Source of the DNA: Polynucleobacter sp. AP-Melu-500A-A1
GTDB lineage: Bacteria > Pseudomonadota > Gammaproteobacteria > Burkholderiales > Burkholderiaceae
Reading direction: 5' to 3'
Assembly: GCF_018882125.1 (NCBI RefSeq)
Contig: NZ_JACVOZ010000003.1
Location: 186,001-250,000, forward strand
Length of the DNA stretch: 64,000 nucleotides
A model generated the notes under the pieces. It had not been told where the DNA came from. It worked only from the letters and a program-made list of their open reading frames with translations, and did no database searches. Each line of letters begins with the position of its first letter. The first letter of the stretch is position 1. Of the stretch, positions 26,940 through 36,749 are shown piece by piece. The position numbers and the translations under genes are program-made.

Positions 26940-27842
26940 TTAAGAATTGCTAGATTGGCGGAATAAAATTTTTCTCTCTTTATCCTTAAACCAATCTGAA
27001 GGCACTAGACGCTCAGATTCCTGCCTTACTAGACTACGCAACATTTTCTCGCCTTTGCAATGAGGTATGGAGGCAATAGCTTTTTGGACTAACTCGTCAA
27101 AACGCTGTACCGCTCCACTTAAACCCAAATCTTTTGCCGAGCTAGGACGATTATGAGCAACGTCCTGACCTGATGGCTTTCCTAAAACACTTTGGTCAGC
27201 AACCACATCACGAATATCATCCGCCACTTGATATGCCTCACCCAGCCACTCACCTAGTGGTCTCCAAGTAGCCGCATCAGCACCAGCAGCTTGGGCACCA
27301 GCAGCAGTTGCCGCCTCGAACAAGGAGCCTGTTTTGGCGCGTTGATAGTCATTCAAATCTACTTTTGACTCACACTCCCAAGCTTGACCAGCAACAATGC
27401 CATGGGGCGAACCTACGCTAATTGCAATCGTATTGATCAGTGGTGCTAAGCGGAAAATGGAACGTGTTCCAGAACTTGCTATGCATTGAAAAGCTAAAAC
27501 GATTAAAGCATCACCCGCAAGAACTGCTATGCGCTCTCCATAAGCCGAATGCACAGAAGGTCTACCACGTCGTAACTCTGCATCGTCAAAGCAAGGTAAA
27601 TCATCATGTACTAAGGAGGCGCAATGTAGTAACTCAATTGCACTTGCGGCTGCATTTGATAAAGCAGGATCATCATCACCACAGGCAGATGCTACTGCCA
27701 AGCATAATTGAGGACGAATCCTAGCGCCACCCGGAAATACCGAGTAATGCATTGCTTCCTGCAAGATCTGCGGGCCCTGTTTAGATTGGGACAAGTGAAT
27801 TGCATCTTCAAGGCTTTGGTTAATTCGTTCTAACATACTCAT
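26940..27842 (-). CDS. crtE: geranylgeranyl diphosphate synthase CrtE
   Basis: A 300-residue polyprenyl synthase with both aspartate-rich motifs: HDDLPCFDDAELRRGRP (two residues inserted between the aspartates, as in bacterial short-chain synthases) and YQVADDIRDVVAD. It makes C20 diphosphate for carotenoids and for the BChl tail. It begins 10 bases after bchH, so it should share that transcript. An IspA-type farnesyl diphosphate synthase is structurally close, but position beside crtF supports CrtE. Confidence 0.94.
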   Translation of the reverse strand: MSMLERINQSLEDAIHLSQSKQGPQILQEAMHYSVFPGGARIRPQLCLAVASACGDDDPALSNAAASAIELLHCASLVHDDLPCFDDAELRRGRPSVHSAYGERIAVLAGDALIVLAFQCIASSGTRSIFRLAPLINTIAISVGSPHGIVAGQAWECESKVDLNDYQRAKTGSLFEAATAAGAQAAGADAATWRPLGEWLGEAYQVADDIRDVVADQSVLGKPSGQDVAHNRPSSAKDLGLSGAVQRFDELVQKAIASIPHCKGEKMLRSLVRQESERLVPSDWFKDKERKILFRQSSNS

Positions 27843-27852
27843 ATTTAGTCTC

Positions 27853-30800
27853 TTAAGCCGCTAAAGTAACGTTGTCATAAATACCCTCAAGACGATCTTC
27901 AAGCTCATCATTTGCTTCTTGCATCTTCTTGAGCATCTCTTCATCGGGCTGCCAGTAGTTTCTTTGTGACGCCTCAGTCAAACGATTGGCTAAACGCGCT
28001 GCGGCAGTGGGATTGAGTTTTGCCAAACGTTCACGCATTTCTGGGTTAAGCATGAAAGTCTCTGTAAGTTGCTTATAAACCCAGGGCTGGACTTGCCCAG
28101 TAGTAGCTGACCAACCCATAGTATTAGTAATATGCACCTCAATTTGCCGTACACCCTCATAACCACTCTCAAGCATACCTTCGTACCATTTTGGATTGAG
28201 CATACGAGTACGAGTTTCTAAAGAAACCTGCTCGGAGAGCGTTCTTACAGCACCCTCACCCTTTGTTTGATCGCCAATAAATACTGGAACATCAGTACCA
28301 CCCTTAGCACGCTTAACGGCTCTGGTAATTCCGCCTAAGGTATCAAAGTAATTATCAATCGTTGTAACACCTAACTCCATCGAGTCAAGATTTTGATACG
28401 TCATTTGCACATCGGACAGAACACTCTTTAACAAAGCATTATTTTGAATTGGTATACCAGCACGTCCAAAAGCAAAACCTTTCCTGCGGGTGTAGGTTTC
28501 AGCTAACTCATCTTCCTCTTCCCATACGCTGTTTTCGACCATATTGCTGACGTTAGAACCATAGGCGCCATCTGCATTTCCATAGACACGCAATGAGGCA
28601 GTTTCTAAATCACAACCATGCTCTTTTTGATAAGCCAATGCATGCTTACGAATGAAGTTCTGCTCTAGCGGCTCATCTTCTGCTGAGGCTGCCATAAATG
28701 CTGCTTCAGCTAATAATTTAATTTGCAATGGTAAGAGGTCGCGGAAGATACCGGATAGAGTAATGACAACATCAATTCTCGGGCGACCAAGCTCACTCAG
28801 AGGAATTAATTGCGCACCAGCTAAACGGCCATAACTATCGAAGCGTGGTTTAGCCCCCATCAATGCAAGCGCTTGGCCAATTTGGCCGCCTTCAGATTTC
28901 AGGTTATCGCTACCCCATAAAACCATCGCAATAGATTCTGGCAGTGAATCAGTATCTTCTTGGTATTTATCAAGAATACGTTGAGCCTGTTTGGCACCAT
29001 CTTTTACAGCAAATACACTTGGTATACGGAATGGGTCAAAGCCATGCAAGTTACGCCCAGTTGGCAATACTTCTGGGTTACGCATCACGTCCCCACCGGC
29101 AGCTGGACGAATAAAGCGCCCATCTAATGCATCTAACATTCCAGTTACTTCAGTCTCTGCAGACATCAGCTCATTAGACCGTACCATCTTGCCAAATAAA
29201 TCTTCCAATGTTTCGCGAGTGCCAAGCTCTAATAACTCTGGATGAGCATCAATCACTTTGTCAAACTTCTCACCATTCATCAGCGCCTCAACCACAGCAT
29301 CTTCTACTGGATGATCCAATGCCACATCAGCCATTGCTTTCAATAAACCAAAGCGTTCGGCCAATGGTGGAACTGCGCCAACTACATGCAAGCCATGAGG
29401 AATTAGGGTGTACTCGAGCTCAAGCAATTCATTAAAGAGATTGCTGACGGTATTTTGTAAACCCTCAAGATCCGTTTTATCCCAAACAGGCTCTGCTTCA
29501 CACAGGTCAATTTCTGCTGCTTGAGCCTGAATCAAATCTCCTAAATCAACGCGCTCCTGATTCGCATCAAGATCTAGTGATCTAAAGCGCTCAATCGATG
29601 CTTTAAGATCGGCTAAGCCAGCATATAAACCCGCTTGAGTTACAGGAGGGGTAAGGTAACTAATTAACGTTGCACCTGAACGGCGTTTTGCAATCGCACC
29701 TTCAGAAGGATTGTTCGAGGCATATAAATAAATATTAGGTAAATCATGAATTAAGCGATCAGGCCAGCACGCACCACTCATACCTGTTTGTTTACCAGGC
29801 ATAAATTCAAGAGCGCCATGAGTACCAAAGTGAATCACTGCTGTAGCAGCAAAATCTTCGCGCAAATAACGATAGTAAGCAGAGAAAGCATGGGTCGGTG
29901 CGAAACCACGCTCAAATAGCAAGCGCATAGGATCGCCTTCATAGCCAAATGAGGGCTGCACTGAAATCAGTACATTGCCAAATTGCTTGCCAAGAACAAA
30001 AATAGAGCTCCCGTTAGAAAGTTGCTTTCCAGGAGCTGGGCCCCATTGAGCCTCTATCTCCTTTAACCAAGGTTCGCGACGTACATGATCATCCACGGGA
30101 ATCAAAGTGTGGACATTGGCATCTGAACCATACTGCTGAGCATTGCCTTTTAAAATTGAATCGCGTAACTCATCTACAGATTCTGGAACATCGACGGTAT
30201 AGCCGCGTTCTTTCATGCCAAGCAATAAATTATGAACTGATTGAAATACGCTTAAGTAAGCAGCGCTGCCAATATTTCCAGCATTGGGTGGGAAATTAAA
30301 TAGTACAATGCCCACTTTTCGAGCAGCCCGCTCTGAGCGACGCATATCAACCAACTTACCGACACGTGCTGCCAACATGCCAACACGCTCAGTGCAGGTA
30401 AACATATCTTGCGGATTATGATCATCTGTAAAAGAGCAATTTTTATGACAACCATGACAAGTTGAACCAGAGGCTCCAGGGCGTCCACCATAAACCATAG
30501 GAATGGTTGAGCCATCTAACTCGGGAATGGCCACCATAATCGTGCTCTCTACTGGAAGCAAACCACGCTCTGAACCACCCCACTGCTCAAGATTTTGAAA
30601 CTCAACAGGATGAGCGGCGATATAAGGAATATCTAATTTAGCTAGGACCTCTTCAGCTGCGCGGGCGTCGTTATATGCGGGTCCACCCACCAAGGAGAAG
30701 CCAGTTAAAGAGATCATGGCATCAATGGTTGGCTTGCCATCTTTAGTGAAGTAATCATCGATTGCTGGACGAGCATCAAGTCCAGCAGCAAAAGCCGGTA

Positions 30801-31671
30801 CAACCTGCAAGCCTTGAGCCTCTAGGGCAGCAATGACAGGATCATAGTGACCGCTATTACCAGAGACTAAGTAAGAGCGCAGTACCAAAAGACCTACCCT
30901 GCCACGTGCCTTTGCATCTGGCACCACTGTGGGTAAATCACTTAACTTATTACTGAGTCGGCCCTTCATTCGTGGGTGATACACACCCGAATCAGGGTAC
31001 TCAACAGGATCTACTGCTTTTGCACTTTTACGTAAAGACTCTCGAGATCCAGAAGCATAACGACTGATCAGATTAGTCATCATGTTGTACATGTTTTCTT
31101 GTGACCCGCCCAACCAATACTGCAATGATAAGAAATAAGCCCTTAAATCTTGGGCGGTGCCAGGTACAAAACGCAACATCTGGGGGATGACGCGCAACAT
31201 CTTCATTTGCTTGGCCCCAGCAGTGGAGCTCTTACTATTACCGTCCTTATCTTTTGCACTAGGACGAAGCTTCTTCAACATAGCCATCAAACCACTGGCT
31301 GGCTGACTCATGTCGAGTTTGCCAATTTTTGTTAACTTAGTAACGTCTCCTGCGGACATGGCACACACCATGGCATCGCAGTGCTCTCGCCTTGCTTTAA
31401 GGTCATCTAAAATCGGTAAATAGTGATCCTCCAAAAATAGCATGGTGGCAATCACAATATCGCCAGTAGCAATGTCTTTTTTGCACCTGAGTAAATGTTC
31501 TGGATTACCTGCAAATTCGCTAGCTGAATGGATAGTAAGACTCGCCCCAGGAATAGTTTTCTTTAGATCCTCATAAGCGCGGTTTGCGGCGCTATTTAGA
31601 TGGGTATCCATCGTGACAAGCACTAACTTAATAGGCTCATTCAAGTTGGAAGATTTATTTTGGGCTGACAT
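27853..31671 (-). CDS. bchH: magnesium chelatase subunit BchH
   Basis: A 1272-residue porphyrin-binding large subunit that inserts Mg into protoporphyrin IX with BchI and BchD. CobN/Mg-chelatase blocks include GSARGLLPVESTIM near residue 370, VIHFGTHGALEFMPGKQ near residue 617 and TNTMGWSATTGQVQPWVYKQL near the C-terminus. It is full length and unbroken. It is divergent from bchI-bchD across a 253-base region with a PpsR palindrome, so the three chelatase genes are probably co-controlled. No strong ribosome site is visible before the ATG. Confidence 0.97.
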   Translation of the reverse strand: MSAQNKSSNLNEPIKLVLVTMDTHLNSAANRAYEDLKKTIPGASLTIHSASEFAGNPEHLLRCKKDIATGDIVIATMLFLEDHYLPILDDLKARREHCDAMVCAMSAGDVTKLTKIGKLDMSQPASGLMAMLKKLRPSAKDKDGNSKSSTAGAKQMKMLRVIPQMLRFVPGTAQDLRAYFLSLQYWLGGSQENMYNMMTNLISRYASGSRESLRKSAKAVDPVEYPDSGVYHPRMKGRLSNKLSDLPTVVPDAKARGRVGLLVLRSYLVSGNSGHYDPVIAALEAQGLQVVPAFAAGLDARPAIDDYFTKDGKPTIDAMISLTGFSLVGGPAYNDARAAEEVLAKLDIPYIAAHPVEFQNLEQWGGSERGLLPVESTIMVAIPELDGSTIPMVYGGRPGASGSTCHGCHKNCSFTDDHNPQDMFTCTERVGMLAARVGKLVDMRRSERAARKVGIVLFNFPPNAGNIGSAAYLSVFQSVHNLLLGMKERGYTVDVPESVDELRDSILKGNAQQYGSDANVHTLIPVDDHVRREPWLKEIEAQWGPAPGKQLSNGSSIFVLGKQFGNVLISVQPSFGYEGDPMRLLFERGFAPTHAFSAYYRYLREDFAATAVIHFGTHGALEFMPGKQTGMSGACWPDRLIHDLPNIYLYASNNPSEGAIAKRRSGATLISYLTPPVTQAGLYAGLADLKASIERFRSLDLDANQERVDLGDLIQAQAAEIDLCEAEPVWDKTDLEGLQNTVSNLFNELLELEYTLIPHGLHVVGAVPPLAERFGLLKAMADVALDHPVEDAVVEALMNGEKFDKVIDAHPELLELGTRETLEDLFGKMVRSNELMSAETEVTGMLDALDGRFIRPAAGGDVMRNPEVLPTGRNLHGFDPFRIPSVFAVKDGAKQAQRILDKYQEDTDSLPESIAMVLWGSDNLKSEGGQIGQALALMGAKPRFDSYGRLAGAQLIPLSELGRPRIDVVITLSGIFRDLLPLQIKLLAEAAFMAASAEDEPLEQNFIRKHALAYQKEHGCDLETASLRVYGNADGAYGSNVSNMVENSVWEEEDELAETYTRRKGFAFGRAGIPIQNNALLKSVLSDVQMTYQNLDSMELGVTTIDNYFDTLGGITRAVKRAKGGTDVPVFIGDQTKGEGAVRTLSEQVSLETRTRMLNPKWYEGMLESGYEGVRQIEVHITNTMGWSATTGQVQPWVYKQLTETFMLNPEMRERLAKLNPTAAARLANRLTEASQRNYWQPDEEMLKKMQEANDELEDRLEGIYDNVTLAA

Positions 31672-31924
31672 TCAAATAATGTTTTATTAAAAAGTTTTAC
31701 TTTCAACAATTTTGACTTTTTATCTTGGACTCATTCTTGAAGAATCCTACATTACTGTCAACTAAAATTGACACTTATTTCACTTGAAAACTATCGCTTA
31801 AGGGTATGTCCTAATAAAATCTCAATACCAGTATATTTAAACCATTAAGTACTTTAAAAGTAGTTTGCTGCAATGCAATAAGTTGGCTTAAATCGATTGA
31901 ATTAAAAAATTTCAAGGAATCTGA
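31672..31924. promoter_or_regulatory. divergent control region between bchH and bchI
   Basis: A 253-base AT-rich spacer with no credible gene. Its main element is the palindrome at 31756-31773. Each arm of that palindrome reads TTGACA on one strand, so it could serve as the -35 box for both directions. A candidate -10 (AAGAAT) lies 17 bases away for bchH at 31733-31738; the rightward -10 is poor. The promoters are inferred. Confidence 0.5.
31756..31773. promoter_or_regulatory. PpsR/CrtJ palindrome between bchH and bchI
   Basis: TGTCAACTAAAATTGACA is an exact TGT-N12-ACA site with perfect 6-bp arms TGTCAA/TTGACA. It lies 85 bases from the bchH start and 152 from bchI. This is the best match in the window to the PpsR/CrtJ consensus. 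Repressor binding would block both overlapping -35 elements. Confidence 0.82.
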
Positions 31925-32971
31925 ATGGCGCGTAATTACCCTTTCTCCGCAATCGTTGGGCAAGAGGATATGAAATTGGCAATCTTGATTGCAGCACTCG
32001 ATTCCAGTGTTGGCGGCGTGCTTGTGATGGGTGACCGAGGTACAGGCAAATCCACCGCAGTTCGTGCCCTCGCAGCATTGCTGCCTGAGATGAATACGGT
32101 TCAAGATTGTGTATATGCCTGCGATCCAAATGCGGCAACAGGGACATGTCCGGTCTGCGATGAACTTCGGGGCAAATTGAAGATTGGCGGAAAACTCAAA
32201 ACCATTAAAAAACCAGTGCCGGTTGTTGATCTGCCATTAGGTGCTACTGAAGACAGGGTGATTGGCGCACTAGATATTGAAAAAGCACTGAGTTCTGGGG
32301 AGAAAGCATACGAGCCTGGCCTACTGGCTAAAGCTCATAGAGGCTTTCTCTACATAGACGAGGTCAATCTTTTAGAGGATCACTTAGTCGATTTATTAAT
32401 AGACGTTGCTGCCTCTGGAGCAAACGTGGTGGAGAGAGAGGGTTTAAGTATTCGCCACCCTGCTAAATTTGTCTTAGTGGGCAGCGGTAATCCTGAGGAA
32501 GGCGAACTCCGCCCTCAACTACTCGATCGTTTTGGTCTTGCGGTAGAGGTCAAGACGCCTCAAGAATCAAAATCTCGCGTTGAGATTATTAAGCGACGCG
32601 ATGAGTTTGAGCGTAATCCCACGAAATTTATGGAAGTATGGGAAAAAGAAGATGAGCTCATTCGACAACAAATTCAGGCGGGCAAAAAGAAGTTACCGTC
32701 CGTCAAAGTAGATGACGCCATGCTAGAAAAAGTGACCCAGCTTTGTAGCCATCTTGGCACCGATGGCTTGCGCGGCGAACTAACCCTCCTTAGGGCGGCG
32801 CGGGCTTATGCAGCCTTATGCGGAAAAAATCATGTCACGATTGAGCATCTGAAAAAAATTGCAGTGCCTGCTTTACAACACCGCCTTAGACGTAATCCAC
32901 TAGATGACTCCAGTTCTGCAGTTAGGGTCAGGCGAGCTTTAGAAGAATTGTTTCCCGAAAAAAGTAAGTAA
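31925..32971 (+). CDS. bchI: magnesium chelatase ATPase subunit BchI
   Basis: A 348-residue AAA+ ATPase. Walker A is GDRGTGKSTAVRAL near residue 38 and Walker B is FLYIDEVNLLEDHLVD near residue 142. The insert with cysteines (ACDPNAATGTCPVCDELR) is typical of BchI. A hexameric ring of BchI works with BchD to drive Mg insertion by BchH. AAGGAA precedes the ATG. bchD follows after 10 bases. Confidence 0.97.
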   Translation: MARNYPFSAIVGQEDMKLAILIAALDSSVGGVLVMGDRGTGKSTAVRALAALLPEMNTVQDCVYACDPNAATGTCPVCDELRGKLKIGGKLKTIKKPVPVVDLPLGATEDRVIGALDIEKALSSGEKAYEPGLLAKAHRGFLYIDEVNLLEDHLVDLLIDVAASGANVVEREGLSIRHPAKFVLVGSGNPEEGELRPQLLDRFGLAVEVKTPQESKSRVEIIKRRDEFERNPTKFMEVWEKEDELIRQQIQAGKKKLPSVKVDDAMLEKVTQLCSHLGTDGLRGELTLLRAARAYAALCGKNHVTIEHLKKIAVPALQHRLRRNPLDDSSSAVRVRRALEELFPEKSK

Positions 32972-32981
32972 GCGTCTTCTT

Positions 32982-34910
32982 TTGGAAAATCAAGAATATA
33001 CCCAAGAAATTAGTAAGAGCGCCAAACTCGAAACGTGGTTACGGGCACTCCAGGTTGCTCAGCTCTTAGTGATTAATCCGCATGGCTTGGGGGGCGTTAT
33101 TTTACGAGCACGCTCTGGCCCAGTCAGAGATCGTTGGCTTGCTTATCTTTATGCTGTCGCTCAATTAGGTGGGATGCGCATGCCATTGCGCAAAATGCCC
33201 CTTGGTATTTCTGATGAAAACCTGATTGGCGGAATCGATCTCGATCAAACATTACGGAGCGGCAAAGCTGTTCTCAGGCAGGGATTGCTAGCTCAATCTG
33301 ATCAGCAGTTATTACTCATGCCAATGGCAGAGAGAATTGAAGTAGGCGCAATCGCAAAAGTAGTAGGCGCTTTAGACAATGGATTTATTGCGATTGAACG
33401 CGATGGTCAAAGTCGAAAAATTGAAAGTCACTTTGGCGTTATAGCCTTAGATGAAGGCATCGAGGATGACGAACAAGCAAATGAAAAAATTCGGCAAAGG
33501 ACGGCGTTTCTTTTGAATCTCGATATCCTCGGATGGAGAGATTTACCCGAAACAGACGATGATTTTCTACCCGATGCTCAATCAATTGAATATGCACGAG
33601 AAAACTTTGCAGACGTAACTGTCAATGAAGATAGTCTCAATGCATTGGTTGGTGTTGCAGAACAGTTAGGTGTGATATCGATACGCGCACTGAGCTTAGC
33701 AATCCAGACAGCTAAGTGTTTGGCTTCGTTTGATAGAGAAGATCAAGTCACCAGCATGCACTTGCAACGTGCAATTGCTTTGGTCCTATCCCCGCGTGCC
33801 ACGAGAATGCCACAGAGCGCGCCCCCTGAGGAGGAGATTCCACCTGAATCAGATGAACAAGCAGAGAATGAACAAGATCCATTAGATCAAGAACCACTTC
33901 CTCCACCGCCAGAATTGTCTCCACCAGATCCTACTGATAATCAGAATAAGGAAGAAGAACAGGAAGATCGGGAACCAGAAACTGAAGAACAAAATCCGCA
34001 AGCGCTGGAAGATGAAATCTTAGAATCTGCTCAAGCAGCAATTCCGGCCGACCTCTTGGCTCGCCTTGCTGATTTGGCTCAGCTTAAAACACCCAAAGGA
34101 ATGGCTGGTAAGACGGGTGCTGTCAAAGTAGGACGTATGCGAGGTCGTCCCTTGGGCAATATGCCAGGCATGCCGGAGGGTGGCAAAACACTCAGCATCA
34201 TTGATACCCTGCGTGCTGCTGTTCCTTGGCAAGGTGTTCGTCGAGCAGAAATGAAGGCGGCTGGTAAATCCATTCCTCATGGAAATATGATCATTCGCAA
34301 AGAAGATTTTCGAATTAAACGCTATCAAGAACGCACTCAAACATTAACGATGTTTATCGTAGATGCCTCAGGCTCTTCTGCGATGCATCGCCTAGCTGAA
34401 GCTAAGGGTGCCGTGGAACTCCTCTTGGCAGAATGCTATGTGAGAAGAGATCAAGTAGCCGTGATGTCATTTAGAGGAAGTACTGCCGAGCTAGTCCTCG
34501 CCCCCACTCGCTCACTGGTTAGAGCAAAGCGAGCATTAAGCGGTCTTCCTGGTGGAGGTGGAACTCCTTTATCTCGCGCTATTGATGAGTCTTTTGAAAT
34601 AGCTAGCGCATCGATGAGGAAGGGTCTGACGCCTGCTTTAGTCTTCTTAACGGATGGCCGCGCCAATATTGCTAAAGATGGCTCTCCAGGAAGGCCAAAA
34701 GCAATGGCAGATGCTCAGCAGTCAGCGCGTTTTGCATCTCTTCATTCCTTTAAGAGTTTGTGGATTGATACTTCACCCCAAGCTAGAGATGAGGGTAAAG
34801 CAATGGCAGCTATGCTCGGCTCGATGTACCTGCCGCTTCCAAATGCAGGAGCAAATGAGGTATCTCAAGCAATTATGCAAGGCCTTAAAAAGACTCGGCC
34901 ACTAAGCTAA
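32982..34910 (+). CDS. bchD: magnesium chelatase subunit BchD
   Basis: A 642-residue subunit in three parts. First is a degenerate AAA+ domain lacking a good P-loop. Next comes an acidic proline-rich linker (about residues 280-345, many E, P and D). Last is a C-terminal von Willebrand A domain with the MIDAS motif VDASGSSAMHR near residue 457. It bridges BchI and BchH. The start codon is TTG, with only a weak ribosome site, which suggests coupling to bchI. Its stop overlaps that of the convergent bchO. Confidence 0.95.
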   Translation: MENQEYTQEISKSAKLETWLRALQVAQLLVINPHGLGGVILRARSGPVRDRWLAYLYAVAQLGGMRMPLRKMPLGISDENLIGGIDLDQTLRSGKAVLRQGLLAQSDQQLLLMPMAERIEVGAIAKVVGALDNGFIAIERDGQSRKIESHFGVIALDEGIEDDEQANEKIRQRTAFLLNLDILGWRDLPETDDDFLPDAQSIEYARENFADVTVNEDSLNALVGVAEQLGVISIRALSLAIQTAKCLASFDREDQVTSMHLQRAIALVLSPRATRMPQSAPPEEEIPPESDEQAENEQDPLDQEPLPPPPELSPPDPTDNQNKEEEQEDREPETEEQNPQALEDEILESAQAAIPADLLARLADLAQLKTPKGMAGKTGAVKVGRMRGRPLGNMPGMPEGGKTLSIIDTLRAAVPWQGVRRAEMKAAGKSIPHGNMIIRKEDFRIKRYQERTQTLTMFIVDASGSSAMHRLAEAKGAVELLLAECYVRRDQVAVMSFRGSTAELVLAPTRSLVRAKRALSGLPGGGGTPLSRAIDESFEIASASMRKGLTPALVFLTDGRANIAKDGSPGRPKAMADAQQSARFASLHSFKSLWIDTSPQARDEGKAMAAMLGSMYLPLPNAGANEVSQAIMQGLKKTRPLS

Positions 34911-35758
34911 GGCAGTCCCTTGAGAATTAGTTGTGCCACCTTGACTGGCTCTAGCTCATGCATGATGTGACCCCCATCCCACTTCAAAACCTCTGCAGTT
35001 GGAAAGTAATCCCGAATAATTTTCTCTAATGGTTTAGCTGGTATCCAAGCATCCTCGCTACCCAGTACACAAATTAATTTACCGTGATATAGATTTGCTT
35101 CTTTTAGAACTTTTTCAATATCTGCTGCTGCCATAAAATTCATGGAGCCTCGAACGTGGTCTGAGCGCTCGAAGAGTTTTCGATAATAGACTCTACGAGC
35201 CTCCGGCAAAATGGTATTGGTTGAGTCTAGAAGTTTATCTACCATTCCTAAGCTAGGTGACAATGAAGCAAGCAAGCTAGAGAGTGTTGAGGACCGGGTG
35301 ATTGGACCTAAGAGCGGTCCAAAGAAACTGGTGTACACAGGTGGTGGCGGTATAAAAGAAGGATTCAAAGCAATCACTAGCTTAGGTGGTTTTGAAGCGG
35401 CCACTGCAAAACGCAGCGCTAGTGGTGCTCCAGCAGAATGTCCCACTACGATAGATGGCGACTCAATACCTAACTGATCTATTAATACCAGTAATGAGCG
35501 TGCTATTTGATCAAGCGTTAAGTCTTCTAATTTTGCGCCCAAGGTATATGCATGACCCGGCAAATCTGGAACTAGGACTTGCGCATGGGATTCTAATAAA
35601 GGAATAATGTCCGACCAAGAATGGGTTGAACTGCCAGTGCCGTGCAGTAGCAAAACCACGGGGCCTTTACCTGTCAGCTGAACATGCCAATCTAAATCCC
35701 CAACAGAAACAATTCTGCTGTGTTCTCGATTAGGCCAATCTAAGGGAATTCGTTTCAT
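34907..35758 (-). CDS. bchO: alpha/beta hydrolase BchO (putative Mg chelatase accessory protein)
   Basis: A 283-residue alpha/beta hydrolase-fold protein. The oxyanion region is LLLHGTGSSTHSW, the nucleophile elbow VVGHSAGAPLAL, the acid in GSEDAWIP and the histidine in GGHIMHELEP, so the triad looks complete. Genes of this type next to bchD are called bchO. Their substrate is not known. It ends overlapping bchD tail to tail by three bases and follows a second hydrolase gene by three bases. Confidence 0.88.
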   Translation of the reverse strand: MKRIPLDWPNREHSRIVSVGDLDWHVQLTGKGPVVLLLHGTGSSTHSWSDIIPLLESHAQVLVPDLPGHAYTLGAKLEDLTLDQIARSLLVLIDQLGIESPSIVVGHSAGAPLALRFAVAASKPPKLVIALNPSFIPPPPVYTSFFGPLLGPITRSSTLSSLLASLSPSLGMVDKLLDSTNTILPEARRVYYRKLFERSDHVRGSMNFMAAADIEKVLKEANLYHGKLICVLGSEDAWIPAKPLEKIIRDYFPTAEVLKWDGGHIMHELEPVKVAQLILKGLP

Positions 35759-35761
35759 TGC

Positions 35762-36688
35762 TTATAAAAACTCTTTAAGTGCGGCAAGGCCGATTATCGG
35801 CTGCTCTTCTTGCGGTAAGTGGCCAATATTAGGTAAGGATACTCTTTTGGCATTAGGCATCACCTTCAAATACTCATTTGAATTTGCAATGGGAATAAAA
35901 GCATCTTTTTCACCCCAGATTAATAAAGTAGGTACTTTGATTGTGGCTAATAATGGCACTGGATCTTGCAAAGTAGTTTGCTCCATACGAGCTAGGATTG
36001 CCCCCCTTACACCAGGGGCCAGCATCAGATCGTAATAACGCGTCACTAAACCATCATTTAACGTTGTTGGATTAGCGTAAGCTGGCTCAAGGTTCATCGC
36101 TAAAAAAGTTTTAGAAAAGAAATAGCGATAAAGCTGAGCAATTTTTGGAATATCTGGTTTTTTACCATACTCGATTCCAGGACTTGCATATCCATCAGGA
36201 GATATGAGCACTAACTTGCTGACCTGATCCGGATAACGCGCTGTAAATTTCCAAGCAAACTTTCCGCCCATAGAATTACCCACCAGCACTACCTTTGGAA
36301 TCTTCAGCTCTTTCAAGAAGGCCTCTAAGACTTCCACACTTCTCTCATCGGTATAGATGCCACTAGGATCCTCTCCCGTTAATCCAAAGCCTGGCAAGTC
36401 AACAGAAATCACACGGTATTCAGAGCTTAATTCCTTAGACCAAGCGTCCCATGTGTGCAAACTGGCACCAAAGCCATGCAAAAATAAAATTGGTGTTGAA
36501 TGTTTAGAGGGTCCAGTATCTTGATAATGAATGTTGACCCCCAATGCGCTGACATAAGCATTTTTAGGTGAGCCATATATCTTTTCTAAATCTGCTTTAG
36601 ACTTATCGGGAGTCCATAGATAGAGAGCAGCAATCAATATAGAGATCATTAATACCAGCACAATAATCTTGAACGCTTTTAGGATCAT
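35762..36688 (-). CDS. membrane-anchored alpha/beta hydrolase beside bchO
   Basis: A 308-residue hydrolase with an N-terminal membrane anchor (about residues 8-26), oxyanion motif LFLHGFGASLHTW, nucleophile elbow VGNSMGGKFAW, acid in IWGEKDAFIP and histidine in LPNIGHLPQEEQP. The triad is intact. It sits between bchO and the LPOR gene, inside the photosynthesis cluster, and is cotranscribed with bchO by spacing. The fold covers esterases, pheophytinase-like enzymes and lipases, so no substrate can be assigned. Confidence 0.8.
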   Translation of the reverse strand: MILKAFKIIVLVLMISILIAALYLWTPDKSKADLEKIYGSPKNAYVSALGVNIHYQDTGPSKHSTPILFLHGFGASLHTWDAWSKELSSEYRVISVDLPGFGLTGEDPSGIYTDERSVEVLEAFLKELKIPKVVLVGNSMGGKFAWKFTARYPDQVSKLVLISPDGYASPGIEYGKKPDIPKIAQLYRYFFSKTFLAMNLEPAYANPTTLNDGLVTRYYDLMLAPGVRGAILARMEQTTLQDPVPLLATIKVPTLLIWGEKDAFIPIANSNEYLKVMPNAKRVSLPNIGHLPQEEQPIIGLAALKEFL

Positions 36689-36749
36689 CAGGACGCGCCT
36701 TAAAATAACAATAATGAATTTTCACCAAAACTAAGACTGTAATAGAGAA

